DNA of 64,000 bases from Dyadobacter sp. (lineage in GTDB: Bacteria > Bacteroidota > Bacteroidia > Cytophagales > Spirosomataceae): positions 773,013-837,012 of the forward strand of contig NZ_JAGIAS010000001.1 in NCBI RefSeq assembly GCF_017744695.1, given 5' to 3'. The notes beneath the pieces were generated by a model that was not told the DNA's origin, ran no database searches, and saw only the letters and a list, made by a program, of their open reading frames with translations. Both the position numbers and the translations under genes were made by a program. Every line of letters starts with the position of its first letter. Position 1 is the stretch's first letter. Shown here one piece after another: positions 8,296-17,349 of this stretch.

Positions 8296-9942
8296 CTATT
8301 TACCTGTACCTGAACTACCTTCCACCCGTACCGTCGGGTATTTAATACCTAACTGTTCGAGGTAGGTCGGATATTTGGCGGGATCGTAATAGTATTTCTT
8401 CATCTCCGGCCGGAATTCTTCCATGATCTTTTTATTGAGATGGACAGCCGGTTTGTCGGTTTTAGAAATAAGGGCCGTGTATTTGGTATCCTTGGTTTGT
8501 ACTTCGTTGAAATACTTCCAGGCATTGGTCAGGATTTCAGGTTTTACAAAAAGGTCGAGCAAGGCCATCGCCTCGGCCTTGGCGCCCGCTGTAACTCCCT
8601 TATGCGCGATGGGCGTCGCCATGGCAATCGCATTAGCCCAATGGTGGCCGGGTAGTCCGGGAATATTGGCCGGGTACCCCAAGACAATTGTCGGCAAATT
8701 CCAGGAAATATCGGCGATATCGTCTGACCCTCCCCCACCCGAGGACGCGGTCGCCATCGGTTTCCTCAACTGGCTGAGGGAAGTGCTCAATCCATCGTTC
8801 GCCTTCTCTCCTCCGAAACCGATGGCGGGACTTCCCACTTCTTTTTGCAATGCACGGGCGAGTTTCTGATCCTCTTCACTCCATTGCGGCAAGCCTACGC
8901 TTTTGATATTCTCATACATCGCCTCGGCGATCGGCTGGTTCATGTGTCCCGGCCATGCGCTGCCGAGCACTTCATAGGTCATTTTGGTTTCAGTCATTTT
9001 CGCGGCGGCTTCGGCAATGCGGATACCGTCCTTATACATCTGCGTGATTTTCGGGTAGCTACGCTCACGGAAATAGTACCATACCGACGCCTTGGAAGGC
9101 ACCACATTGGGCTGATCGCCGCCGTCGGTGATCACGTAGTGCGAACGTTGGGTGGTTTCCATGTGCTCGCGGTGATAGTTCCAGCCGATATTCATCAGCT
9201 CCACCGCGTCCAATGCGCTCTTCCCGCGCCAGGGCGCGCCGCCTGCGTGCGAAGCCTGCCCTTCGAAATCGAAGCGGACCGATATCATGCCATTGCCACC
9301 GCCATCACCGTAAGAGGTGCCCAGGTTGCTGCTTACGTGCGTAAAAATGCATGCATCGACATCTTTGAAATAACCGTCGCGGACGAAATAGGCCTTGGTA
9401 GCAAGCTGCTCCTCCGCCACACCCGGCCAGAGCATAATGGTACCGGGGATTTTTTCACGTTCCATAATTTTTTTCAAAGCCAGTACCGCGGTCACATTCA
9501 GCGGCTGACCCGAGTTATGGCCTTCGCCGTGACCAGGCGCGCCCTCGATAATCGGATCGTGGTAAGCGACGCCCGGTTTCTGGGATGCCTTAGGAATGCA
9601 GTCGATATCGCTGCCAACGGCGATCACCGGTTTTCCCGATCCCCATTTGGCCGTCCAGGCAGTGGGAATACCCGAAATGCCCTGTTCAATGGTAAATCCG
9701 TTCTTTTGCAGAATATCTGTCAGGTATTTGGAGGTTTCCACTTCCTGAAAGCCCAGTTCGCCAAAGCTGAAAATCATGTCCACCATTTCCTGGGTGAATT
9801 TCTTCCGGCCGTCGATGTCTTTCGCGAGCTCGGTTTTGAGCGCGTCGATTTTAGCAGGGGTGAGTTTTACCTGTGCGCTCGCGAGGCCGGGGAGCAGCAT
9901 GATTGCTGCGAGATGGTTTAGTATACACTTGTATCTTTTCAT
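8296..9942 (-). CDS. M20-family amidohydrolase (AbgB-like), upstream copy
   Basis: A 548-residue paralogue of the following gene, nearly collinear along its whole length and with the same motifs (GHGEGHNSG, GVAEEQLA, FEGQASHAGGAPWRGKSA, PGHHWANA). The N-terminus MKRYKCILNHLAAIMLLPGLASAQ is a clear signal peptide. The main differences lie in a loop before the GGGGSDDIADISW segment (GGEKANDGLS here, GGALETNGLA in the copy), which may alter specificity. It is 84 bp downstream of susD, separated by a strong hairpin, so it may be transcribed at a lower level from the Sus promoter. Confidence 0.87.
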   Translation of the reverse strand: MKRYKCILNHLAAIMLLPGLASAQVKLTPAKIDALKTELAKDIDGRKKFTQEMVDMIFSFGELGFQEVETSKYLTDILQKNGFTIEQGISGIPTAWTAKWGSGKPVIAVGSDIDCIPKASQKPGVAYHDPIIEGAPGHGEGHNSGQPLNVTAVLALKKIMEREKIPGTIMLWPGVAEEQLATKAYFVRDGYFKDVDACIFTHVSSNLGTSYGDGGGNGMISVRFDFEGQASHAGGAPWRGKSALDAVELMNIGWNYHREHMETTQRSHYVITDGGDQPNVVPSKASVWYYFRERSYPKITQMYKDGIRIAEAAAKMTETKMTYEVLGSAWPGHMNQPIAEAMYENIKSVGLPQWSEEDQKLARALQKEVGSPAIGFGGEKANDGLSTSLSQLRKPMATASSGGGGSDDIADISWNLPTIVLGYPANIPGLPGHHWANAIAMATPIAHKGVTAGAKAEAMALLDLFVKPEILTNAWKYFNEVQTKDTKYTALISKTDKPAVHLNKKIMEEFRPEMKKYYYDPAKYPTYLEQLGIKYPTVRVEGSSGTGK

Positions 9943-9965
9943 AGGATGATCGTTTTCGCACCGGG

Positions 9966-10018
9966 CTTCGACTCCGCTCAGCCTGACACAAGCATTGTCA
10001 GCCTGAGCGGAGTCGAAG
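9966..10018. repeat. 23-bp inverted repeat between SusD and M20 genes
   Basis: The arms 9966-9988 and 9996-10018 (CTTCGACTCCGCTCAGCCTG... and its complement) match with a single mismatch around a 7-base loop. There is no adjacent T-run on either side, so it is more like a REP-type hairpin than a simple terminator. It could stabilise the upstream susCD message or reduce read-through to the hydrolase genes. Confidence 0.8.
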
Positions 10019-10026
10019 GCGCGGTA

Positions 10027-11505
10027 CTAAATCAGTTTATTGGTTGACAACTCGGCATTGGGAATCGGGAAAATGTACTCGGGCTGTGTGGGCGCGATGG
10101 ACGGAGCGGAAAGTCCGCCGCTGCCTTTGGCCGGAATGGTGAGCAGGTTACGCAGCAAGTCGTTCGAGCGCAGGCCTTCTCCCAGGAATTCGATGCGCCG
10201 TTCGAGCCAGATCGTTTTCACCAACGCATCGGCCGTCGCAACGTCCGCTGCCGGGAATGCATAGGCGGCATCCGAGCGCGTGCGCACCGCTTTCAGTAAT
10301 TCAACCGATTTGGCGAGGTCACCGGTTTTGGCAAGCGCCTCGGCATAATTCAGCAGCACTTCCGAATAGCGCAGCAGCGGCACATAATCGATCGTCGGGT
10401 TGGTCTGATTGTACTTTTTCAAATACGTAAGCCCGCCTGCTACCCGCGTGAATGCCGTTTTCCGGACGTCAGTAGCCGCCCAGGAAGGCTCGCCCAGAAT
10501 GCCCGTCGGGTTCAGGTTGTATTCTAAATTGAGATTATACTCGTAGGCCAGCGAATTCTGGCCGCTCACCAGGTTCAGGGCGGTCATCGGCATCGAAAAG
10601 ATCGACTCGCTGGTTGTATAATCCGTAAAAAACACGGTAGTAATGTTCGGCTGCAACTGGTGCTTCACGCCCGACGGAGCGCTGAACGGCGCCGCGTCCG
10701 ATACGATCTTCTTCGCTTCCGTCGCCGTTTTGGCGTAATCGCCCATAGTCAGGTACACCCTCGTTTTCAGGGCAATGACCGTATTTTTATGGGCGCGGGT
10801 GGTGTTCAGCAGCGCAGTCGAATAATTGACGGGCAGGCCTGTCTCAGCTTCATCGAGATCTTTCAGGATTTGGGCATATACTTCCGCTACCGTGCTGCGG
10901 GCCAGGTCGTTGTTCGCGGGTGTACTCTCGCCTTTCAGCCGCAACGGGATCCCCGGCGAGGCGCCTTTATCCTTCGCATAGGGCTGCGCATAACGGGTAA
11001 TCAGGCCGAAATAGCAGAATGCACGCACAAACTTAGCTTCTGCAATGTATTGGGCGGCAGTCGCCGCATCCACTACATCGGGGTGCAGCGGCAGGCCGTC
11101 GATCAGTAGGTTCGCCGAGTTAATGGCGGTGTACGACGTGCCCCAGGCCGAAGAAGCATCGTTGGAACCGGAAGTGACGGTATGGCTCCAGGCGTCATAA
11201 CCTGTGAATACGTTCTGGGTGCGGTTGATAAACTCTTCGCCACGGATGTCCGCCAGCATCAGATAACGCCCGCCGTACAGGCCACCGTTTTTCATGGCGC
11301 CATACAAGCCATTCACTTGTCCCAGTACCCTGGCCGGGGTATCGAAAATATACGCATCCTGCAAGGCAATGTTGGGTACGGGGTTCAGCAGTTCCTTTTC
11401 ATCGCAAGAGGTCATGAGGCCCATCATAGGCAATGCCATGCAGGCCAGCCGGAACATCATGGTATTCACAGGCTTCATAGGAGTGTTTTTAAGTCTATTT
11501 TTCAT
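10027..11505 (-). CDS. SusD/RagB-family nutrient-binding lipoprotein
   Basis: A 492-residue protein with a lipoprotein signal (cysteine in MTSCDEKELLNP; acidic residues after the Cys fit surface export in Bacteroidota). The length and C-terminus (EYIFPIPNAELSTNKLI) are typical of RagB/SusD, and helical TPR-like stretches such as LLRYSEVLLNYAEALAKTG are present. SusD lids the SusC barrel and binds substrate on the cell surface. The ATG at 11505 lies two bases after the susC stop, so the pair is translationally coupled; an internal ATG at 11478 is an alternative start giving a more usual signal length. Confidence 0.93.
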   Translation of the reverse strand: MKNRLKNTPMKPVNTMMFRLACMALPMMGLMTSCDEKELLNPVPNIALQDAYIFDTPARVLGQVNGLYGAMKNGGLYGGRYLMLADIRGEEFINRTQNVFTGYDAWSHTVTSGSNDASSAWGTSYTAINSANLLIDGLPLHPDVVDAATAAQYIAEAKFVRAFCYFGLITRYAQPYAKDKGASPGIPLRLKGESTPANNDLARSTVAEVYAQILKDLDEAETGLPVNYSTALLNTTRAHKNTVIALKTRVYLTMGDYAKTATEAKKIVSDAAPFSAPSGVKHQLQPNITTVFFTDYTTSESIFSMPMTALNLVSGQNSLAYEYNLNLEYNLNPTGILGEPSWAATDVRKTAFTRVAGGLTYLKKYNQTNPTIDYVPLLRYSEVLLNYAEALAKTGDLAKSVELLKAVRTRSDAAYAFPAADVATADALVKTIWLERRIEFLGEGLRSNDLLRNLLTIPAKGSGGLSAPSIAPTQPEYIFPIPNAELSTNKLI

Positions 11506-11507
11506 GA

Positions 11508-14500
11508 TCAGAAACCGAGGTTTAAACCAAATGTGAACGTGCGGCCTTGCGGAATGGAGTTTTTCTCCACGCCCGGGGTCGTGTTGGAGTTACCGTTGAC
11601 CGAAATCTCGGGATCGGTACCGGTGTATTTTGTCAGGATGAATGCATTGAAAACCTGCGCATACAACCGCACCGAACTCAGCCCCAGCCTGCTCAGGATC
11701 GGCCCAGGCACACGATACCCCAGCGAAACCGACTGCAACCGAAGGAAATCACCCTTCTCGGCATTCTCGGAGATCGGCCACGACGAACCGTTCGAAAGCA
11801 AGTCGCCGTACACGACGCGCGGGATGTTGGTCACCTGCCCCGGCGTGGTCCAGCGGTTGAGTACCTCCGTGGTGTTGTTCCAAAAACGCTGGTCGCGCCA
11901 CGTGGCCTTGGTTCCATTCATCACCAGGTTTCCCCCCGAGTAGGTAAAGTTCACGCCAAGGTCCCATTGCCCGTATTTGACATTATTGATAAAACCACCA
12001 TAATATGTTGGCAGCGCGTTGCCGAGCAAATAGTAGTCGTCCACCGCGATAGCAGGTGCAGGAGAGCCATCCAGATAGGTCCAGCGGCTTCCACCCGCAG
12101 GGACCACGTGGCTATACTGCACACGCTCGCCCGCCTTGTTGATGAAGATGCGTTGGCCATTTTCGGGGTTCACACCGTCCGTTTTAGCTCCGTACAAACT
12201 TCCTACCGAATAGCCCACGCGGGTAATGTTGGTCGCCTCCGCCGCCGTGGAAGTCGTCCCCACCAGCTCGGTCCCCTGCCCGTACAGCTCGGTGACCTTG
12301 TTTTTATTATGGGTAAAATTGAGACTCGCATTCCAGCTCAGCTTGCCTTTACGGATGATATTGGCATTCACACCCAGTTCGATACCGTGGTTATACATCG
12401 CGCCGATGTTCATGAATATCGCATCGCCAGGGATACCTTTGGAGGGCGACTGAGGCACATTAAGGATCAATCCATTGACGCTGTTGGCATAGTAAGTAGC
12501 TTCGAGTGTAATGCGGTCGTTCAGGAAGCTGATATCGGCACCTACGTTGGTCTGGTTACTCGTTTCCCAACCCAGGTCCGGGTTGCCGCCCTGGCTGAAA
12601 TTCCATGTAGGCACGGCAGCGTAAAGGTTCGATTCGTACAGCGCGAGCGAACCATATGCGCTCACGCCCGAGTTACCCACACGCCCCCAACTGGCACGTA
12701 GCTTCACACTGCTCATGATGTCGGCCAGTTTGGAATTCTTGTAAAAATCCTCCTCCGAAACACTCCAACCGCCGGAAACGCCTCCGAAGTTTCCGTATTT
12801 TTTGCCACTTCCCAGCGCCGAGTTACCGTCGCGACGGTAGTTGAGGGTGAAAAAATATTTTTTGCTAAAATCATAGGTGAACCGGGAAAATACCGACACC
12901 AGCGCACTCTCCGTCAACACATTCGCGGTCGGCGAGATTTGCCCGTAACTTCCCTGAAACTCATCGAAGAACGGGTCCGAAAGCTGCGTACGGGTCGCTC
13001 CCCAGCTCGATGTACCGAATTTCTGCACATCATAGCCGGCCAGCAATGAAATGTTATGTTTGGTCGCAAAGGTGGTCTGGTAGTTCAAAGTATTTGTCCA
13101 GTTCCAGTTGCTGATCAGCCTGCTGCTGTTCGTCGCGCTGCCGTTGGACGAATTGCCGGGGCCATGCACGGGGCTGTTGAAGCTCACATTCTCGACTTTC
13201 AGGCGGTCCATCGCATAGCTCATCTTGTATTGCAGGCCTTTGAACAGCTTCACCGTCGTACCGAAATTCGCGATAATGCGATCGTTTTCAGAGGTATACT
13301 TATTCAAATCCAGCAATGGGACCGGATTGTAAAAGTTACTCGCCACTTTGTTGTTGCCCATGCCCAGCGTGTTGGAAGAGCTGAGGTTGTAGGAGCCGTC
13401 GGGATTTACCGCGTACACGTTCGGAGCGGAAAGCCACGCCAGGCGCGCCGAACCCACCAATCCAAACGCGTTGCCGCTCAGCGAACCGGTGTTGGGCGAC
13501 GCATTCAGGCTGGTATTGTAATTGATATTTCCTGAAAACGACAACCACGAATTCAGCTTGTGATCGATATTGAAGCGGGCCGCTTTCCTCGTAAACTGAT
13601 TGGTTTTGAGAATCCCTTTCTGGTTGCTGTAATTCGTGGAAAAGTAATATTTCGTTGATTCCGAACCGCCGGAAACGCTGATGCTGTGGTTTTGCGAAAC
13701 GCCGGTCTGGTACACCTTGTCGTACCAGTTCGTGTTCACAATGGAGCCGTCCTCCTGGATAATCGGAAAGAATAGCGCCGATGCCACGGCGTCGTTGTTC
13801 GCATTGCCGCCCAGGATCTTGGCATTCATCACACCCTCATTTTTGATATCCATAAACTGCTGCGCGTTCAGCATCGTAGGCAACCGGGTAGCTTTGGTCA
13901 TACCTGTCCAGCCTTCATAAGTCACCTTCGCCTTGCCTGTTTTACCGCTTTTGGTCGTGATCAGGAGCACGCCCGCCGCCGCGCGCGACCCGTAAATGGA
14001 CGTCGACGCGGCATCTTTCAGCACGTCAATCGACTCGATATCCGCGGGGTTAATGTCGCCCAGCGGGTTATTGGCCACCGTAGAGTTGGCCGAAACATCA
14101 CCCGTATTAATAGGAATACCATCCACCACGATCAATGGAAACGAACTGAGCGAGATCGAGTTAATGCCTCGTATGCGGATGACGGGCGGGTTGTTCAGCA
14201 CGCCGTTCGGCTGGCCGATACTCACCCCCGTAGCACGCCCGGCCAGTCCCTGGTCGAAACTCTGTACCGGCATATCCTTCAATTTGTCTCCCGAAACCCG
14301 CGCCGCTGAACCCGTAAACTCCTCCTTGGATTGCGTACCGTATCCCACGACCATCAGCTCGTTCAGCTGCTTCGTACTGCTCGCCAGCTTGATGCTGATC
14401 GCCGACTGCCCGCCTACCGCTACTTCCTGCGCCACATAGCCCACATACGAAAACACGAGCACCGGCGCGCCGGAATCGGATACCTTAATGATGTACTTGC

Positions 14501-15035
14501 CGTTCATGTCGGTAATCGTGCCGGTCGAGGTGCCTTTCACAAGCACCGCCACGCCCGGTAATGCCTCGCCATTGTCATTGTCGGTCACGACACCTGATAT
14601 TTCACGGTCCGCCGGGCGCACGAGCGACGCCAGCAGGATTTCCGTTTTCTGAATCTGGCCCGTTGTTTTGATCTCTTTTTCAACGATTACAACCGTGCCC
14701 CGTTGCTCGCGGTAGTCGAGGCGCGTGGGGCCGAGCAGTTCGTCGAGCACCTCGTCCACCGGCTTGCGGCTCACGTCGATGTTGACGCGATACGGCGCTA
14801 CGAGTTCTTCATTATACACAAACTTGAAGCCGGTCTTTTTCTTGATCAGGTTGAACGCCTCTTTCAGGCTCCGGTCGCGGAGCGTGAGGTCGATCGTCAC
14901 TTCCTGAAGACTCTGCCCGGCATCCGCTCCCGCCCGGACGGAGGGCAGCGTTACCAGCAGCACGAAAAGTAAGAAGAACGTGGTCAGGCATGTCCATTTG
15001 TGTATGGACAGTAAACTTCTGGTACAATTTTTCAT
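11508..15035 (-). CDS. SusC/RagA-family TonB-dependent outer-membrane transporter with STN domain
   Basis: The start is set at the ATG at 15035 (MKNCTRSLLSIHKWTCLTTF), which opens a signal peptide; 19 more open codons upstream add nothing recognisable. The 1175-residue protein carries an STN domain (about 40-125, IDLTLRDRSLKEAFNLIKKK), a carboxypeptidase-like beta domain (about 145-230, GVVTDNDNGEALPGVAVLVKG), a plug (IRGINSISLSSFPLIVVDGI and DAASTSIYGSRAAAGV), then a long barrel ending RTFTFGLNLGF with a terminal Phe. The STN domain implies signalling through the FecR and ECF sigma factor encoded just upstream, as in FecA systems. It imports an unknown oligomer with its SusD partner. Confidence 0.95.
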   Translation of the reverse strand: MKNCTRSLLSIHKWTCLTTFFLLFVLLVTLPSVRAGADAGQSLQEVTIDLTLRDRSLKEAFNLIKKKTGFKFVYNEELVAPYRVNIDVSRKPVDEVLDELLGPTRLDYREQRGTVVIVEKEIKTTGQIQKTEILLASLVRPADREISGVVTDNDNGEALPGVAVLVKGTSTGTITDMNGKYIIKVSDSGAPVLVFSYVGYVAQEVAVGGQSAISIKLASSTKQLNELMVVGYGTQSKEEFTGSAARVSGDKLKDMPVQSFDQGLAGRATGVSIGQPNGVLNNPPVIRIRGINSISLSSFPLIVVDGIPINTGDVSANSTVANNPLGDINPADIESIDVLKDAASTSIYGSRAAAGVLLITTKSGKTGKAKVTYEGWTGMTKATRLPTMLNAQQFMDIKNEGVMNAKILGGNANNDAVASALFFPIIQEDGSIVNTNWYDKVYQTGVSQNHSISVSGGSESTKYYFSTNYSNQKGILKTNQFTRKAARFNIDHKLNSWLSFSGNINYNTSLNASPNTGSLSGNAFGLVGSARLAWLSAPNVYAVNPDGSYNLSSSNTLGMGNNKVASNFYNPVPLLDLNKYTSENDRIIANFGTTVKLFKGLQYKMSYAMDRLKVENVSFNSPVHGPGNSSNGSATNSSRLISNWNWTNTLNYQTTFATKHNISLLAGYDVQKFGTSSWGATRTQLSDPFFDEFQGSYGQISPTANVLTESALVSVFSRFTYDFSKKYFFTLNYRRDGNSALGSGKKYGNFGGVSGGWSVSEEDFYKNSKLADIMSSVKLRASWGRVGNSGVSAYGSLALYESNLYAAVPTWNFSQGGNPDLGWETSNQTNVGADISFLNDRITLEATYYANSVNGLILNVPQSPSKGIPGDAIFMNIGAMYNHGIELGVNANIIRKGKLSWNASLNFTHNKNKVTELYGQGTELVGTTSTAAEATNITRVGYSVGSLYGAKTDGVNPENGQRIFINKAGERVQYSHVVPAGGSRWTYLDGSPAPAIAVDDYYLLGNALPTYYGGFINNVKYGQWDLGVNFTYSGGNLVMNGTKATWRDQRFWNNTTEVLNRWTTPGQVTNIPRVVYGDLLSNGSSWPISENAEKGDFLRLQSVSLGYRVPGPILSRLGLSSVRLYAQVFNAFILTKYTGTDPEISVNGNSNTTPGVEKNSIPQGRTFTFGLNLGF

Positions 15036-15139
15036 ACCTTTGAATGAGTTGGGGTTAATCGTGAAACATGAATTCCAGCTTCCGGATAGCAAGATCAGTC
15101 AGTGATTGGCGTTACGTTCTGATTTTCACTATCACTCAG

Positions 15140-15170
15140 TCCGGCAGGCTTCGGCTTGCCGGATTTTTTT
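15140..15170 (+). terminator. Rho-independent terminator on the plus strand, upstream of susC
   Basis: A 10-bp stem (15140-15149 with 15154-15163, one G-T wobble) closed by a TTCG loop is followed by seven Ts at 15164-15170. It therefore ends transcription travelling on the plus strand, although the genes on both sides are on the minus strand. A transcript ending here would be antisense to the susC leader. The string TACCTTTG at 15035-15042 matches the Bacteroidota -7 element TAnnTTTG; no good -33 element was found. Confidence 0.65.
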
Positions 15171-15191
15171 GCATTGAAGGGCAGTCGTTCA

Positions 15192-16166
15192 TTACATAGG
15201 CACCGGGTTCAAAATGGGTCTTCTTTTTTTGCTGAGCGTTATTTGATGGTCTTCCAAATGGTATTCCAGGTTGTTGGCAAGCGATAGCAGATCGAGTATG
15301 CGGGGGAGGGAGTCGGTTGAGGCAAATTCGGCAGACATGTGGTATTCCCGTATCGATTCCTCTGCCTGAATTTTTACATCGAATTTATTTTCCAGAATCG
15401 CGATTACGTTGGCGAAGCTCTCATTGTCGAACAGCAGTCTGCCCTCCTTCCACGCCACGGCATTGGCGCTGTTCACATTTACTTTTTTAATCTCGCGGGT
15501 GCCAACATCGTAAGACACCTGCTCATTGGGTAACAATATCTTCCGTTCCGGTCCCGCTGCACCATCCGCTCGTTCCACTTCTACTTTCCCGCGAGTAACG
15601 GTAACCAATATACTTTTCAAAAAATGATACGACCGGATATTGAATGCCGTTCCCAACACACGGGTAGTCGTACCGGAAGCTTCCACGAAAAACGGCTTTG
15701 CCTCGTCCCGTTTGATGTCGAAATAAGCCTCGCCATCCAGCAACACGACCTTCCGCTGACGTTCCGCGAAATGCCAGGGATACTCCATTTTGCTCGATTC
15801 GTTGAGCCAAACCGTCGAACCGTCGGGTAACCTTATTTCCTTTCTTTCGCCCTTCCCTGTGATCACAGAAACGGTATTTCCAAAGATTGCGGAGGCGTGG
15901 TGTTTCCAGACGTAGAACCCGATGCCCATTACCAACAGTATCGAAGCAGCAATGCGGAATGTCCGGGAAACAGCCATCCACGGCCTTTGCGGCAATGGTT
16001 TCACGCCTTCTGTTTTCGGCGCGGCTTCTTCATCAAGTTGGCTGGCAAGCGGTTCGTCGAGTTTACCTTCGGCCAGCAAACGGAAGAAAATATCCAGCTC
16101 CTCCCTGCTCAATGCATTGGCGACGTAACGTTTGACGAGTTCTTCCAGGAATCTCTTGTCCTCCAT
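15192..16166 (-). CDS. FecR-family anti-sigma factor
   Basis: A 324-residue protein: a cytoplasmic N-terminal segment (about 1-85, MEDKRFLEELVKRYVANALS), one transmembrane helix (about 90-107, FRIAASILLVMGIGFYVW), the FecR domain (about 115-215, GERKEIRLPDGSTVWLNESS) and a C-terminal DUF4974-like domain (about 250-315). It passes a signal from the STN domain of the SusC protein to the ECF sigma factor. It lies between the sigma gene and susC, in the usual order. The 280-bp gap to the sigma gene holds repeats. Confidence 0.93.
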   Translation of the reverse strand: MEDKRFLEELVKRYVANALSREELDIFFRLLAEGKLDEPLASQLDEEAAPKTEGVKPLPQRPWMAVSRTFRIAASILLVMGIGFYVWKHHASAIFGNTVSVITGKGERKEIRLPDGSTVWLNESSKMEYPWHFAERQRKVVLLDGEAYFDIKRDEAKPFFVEASGTTTRVLGTAFNIRSYHFLKSILVTVTRGKVEVERADGAAGPERKILLPNEQVSYDVGTREIKKVNVNSANAVAWKEGRLLFDNESFANVIAILENKFDVKIQAEESIREYHMSAEFASTDSLPRILDLLSLANNLEYHLEDHQITLSKKRRPILNPVPM

Positions 16167-16446
16167 TTTTCCGGCTATTTATTGTGAAGACGGGCGATAC
16201 GGATTTTAGGGTACCCCCTCGGTCAAAAATTCTTTGTCATTTTAGTCAGGTGTTGTCATTTGTTGCTCGTTCGTGCAAATCTCTTGATCCACACACACTA
16301 TTCGCAGGCCTCCGGCCGATCCATACGGCAAGGGCGACCATGCGATATCAATCGGCCGGAGGCCTGCGAATAAAGAGTCACGAAGGGAACCTTCGCCCCA
16401 TTTCGCACAACACATGACCACAAATGACAATACATGACCGCTAAGT
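16167..16446. repeat. Nested inverted repeats between FecR and sigma genes
   Basis: A perfect 22-bp inverted repeat (16299-16320 and 16351-16372; core GCAGGCCTCCGGCCGAT) encloses a 30-base spacer. It is itself flanked by GTCAGG-type repeats: GTCAGGTGTTGTCA near 16243 on one side and the reverse sense (CACATGACCACAAATGACA) near 16410-16440 on the other. The layout matches the gap at 6139-6609: outer degenerate arms around a palindromic centre. No gene is present. Confidence 0.75.
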
Positions 16447-17037
16447 TCACCAAACCGCAACAACGCACAAAACCAGCGAATTGAAAGACAATCCAAAGTT
16501 CTTGTGTGCAGAATACTTGATGAATTTGATGGCCTTGACCATGTGCTTTTTGATCGCATTGCGCGACACACCGAGTACTTCGGCGGCTTCGTCATAGGAA
16601 TGTTCCATTTCCCGGCAAAGGCGAAACACCTCCTGGTCGCGCGGGGAAAGTTGGTGGAGTATTTTTTGCAGATAATGCTGGTATTCTTCCGCTTGCAATG
16701 CTTCTTCCACGTGGCTGGCATGTTGCAGCGACGCGCGGATCACCTCCTCCCGCACCGACCGCTCGGTGGCGGCATGACGCAGGAAATCGAGGACACGGTT
16801 TTTGGACACCGTGAAAAGATAAGCCCTGAACGATTGGAGATTGGCGAGCGTCTCCCGCTTTTCCCATACTTTCAGGAAGATCTCCTGGCAGAGGTCTTCG
16901 GTATGCTCGGCGGATTTGACAAATTTGAAAACGTAACGGCTGATTTCCCCCTGGTAATGACGGTACACCTCGTCGAAAGCCTTGCTGTCTCCCGACGCCA
17001 GGTCTTTCAGCAAAACAGTTTCTTCGAGCGCGTCCAT
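16447..17037 (-). CDS. ECF sigma factor (FecI-like)
   Basis: A 196-residue sigma-70 family protein. Region 2 runs over about residues 25-95 (YRHYQGEISRYVFKFVKS, DLCQEIFLKVWE, FRAYLFTVSKNRVLDFLR), and region 4 over about 125-180 (LSPRDQEVFRLCREMEHSYDE, AAEVLGVSRNAIKKHMVKAI). The C-terminus continues into a short hydrophobic tail (SLVLCVVAVW), longer than usual. It should direct RNA polymerase to the susC promoter when released by the FecR protein encoded downstream. Confidence 0.94.
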   Translation of the reverse strand: MDALEETVLLKDLASGDSKAFDEVYRHYQGEISRYVFKFVKSAEHTEDLCQEIFLKVWEKRETLANLQSFRAYLFTVSKNRVLDFLRHAATERSVREEVIRASLQHASHVEEALQAEEYQHYLQKILHQLSPRDQEVFRLCREMEHSYDEAAEVLGVSRNAIKKHMVKAIKFIKYSAHKNFGLSFNSLVLCVVAVW

Positions 17038-17289
17038 CGTTGAGGTTGTCTTTTATACCGCCAAATATTGTTTCCCTAATTTAGGTACATATTCATTAAA
17101 ATTTCAAGATTTTATAATTTGATGCACGATTAATTTCGCCATTTTATCAAATAGATTAGTATAATTATGATTTTTATAAAATAGTTGAAATAATATATCA
17201 AACGCGCCTAGCAACACCTGACACTATCCGCCCACACATGACTAAACCTGACCACACCTGACAACACCTGACCAGACCACACCCGACCC
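17038..17289. other. AT-rich promoter region and GTCAGG-type repeats
   Basis: The part next to the sigma start (about 17085-17200) is strongly AT-rich and probably holds the promoter, though no clean TTTG/TAnnTTTG pair was found. From about 17210 to 17288 come the repeats CACCTGACAACACCTGACC and relatives, the same family as at 6465-6600. No gene. Confidence 0.5.
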
Positions 17290-17320
17290 AAAAAAGCGCC
17301 ACCGGAATCCGGTAGCGCTT
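17290..17320 (-). terminator. Rho-independent terminator after the DUF4097 gene
   Basis: On the minus strand a 13-base stem (17294-17306 with 17308-17320, one mismatch, core AGCGCTACCGGA) is followed by a run of six Ts. It sits 30 bp beyond the stop of the last DUF4097 gene and closes the 20341-17350 operon. Confidence 0.85.
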
Positions 17321-17349
17321 CTCAAATACTACAACATGATCGAGCCTTA

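Noticed and set aside
8845..9921. Long plus-strand open frame (358 codons)
   Set aside because: Antisense shadow of the M20 gene; a similar shadow appears opposite the paralogue, as expected for codon-bias artefacts.
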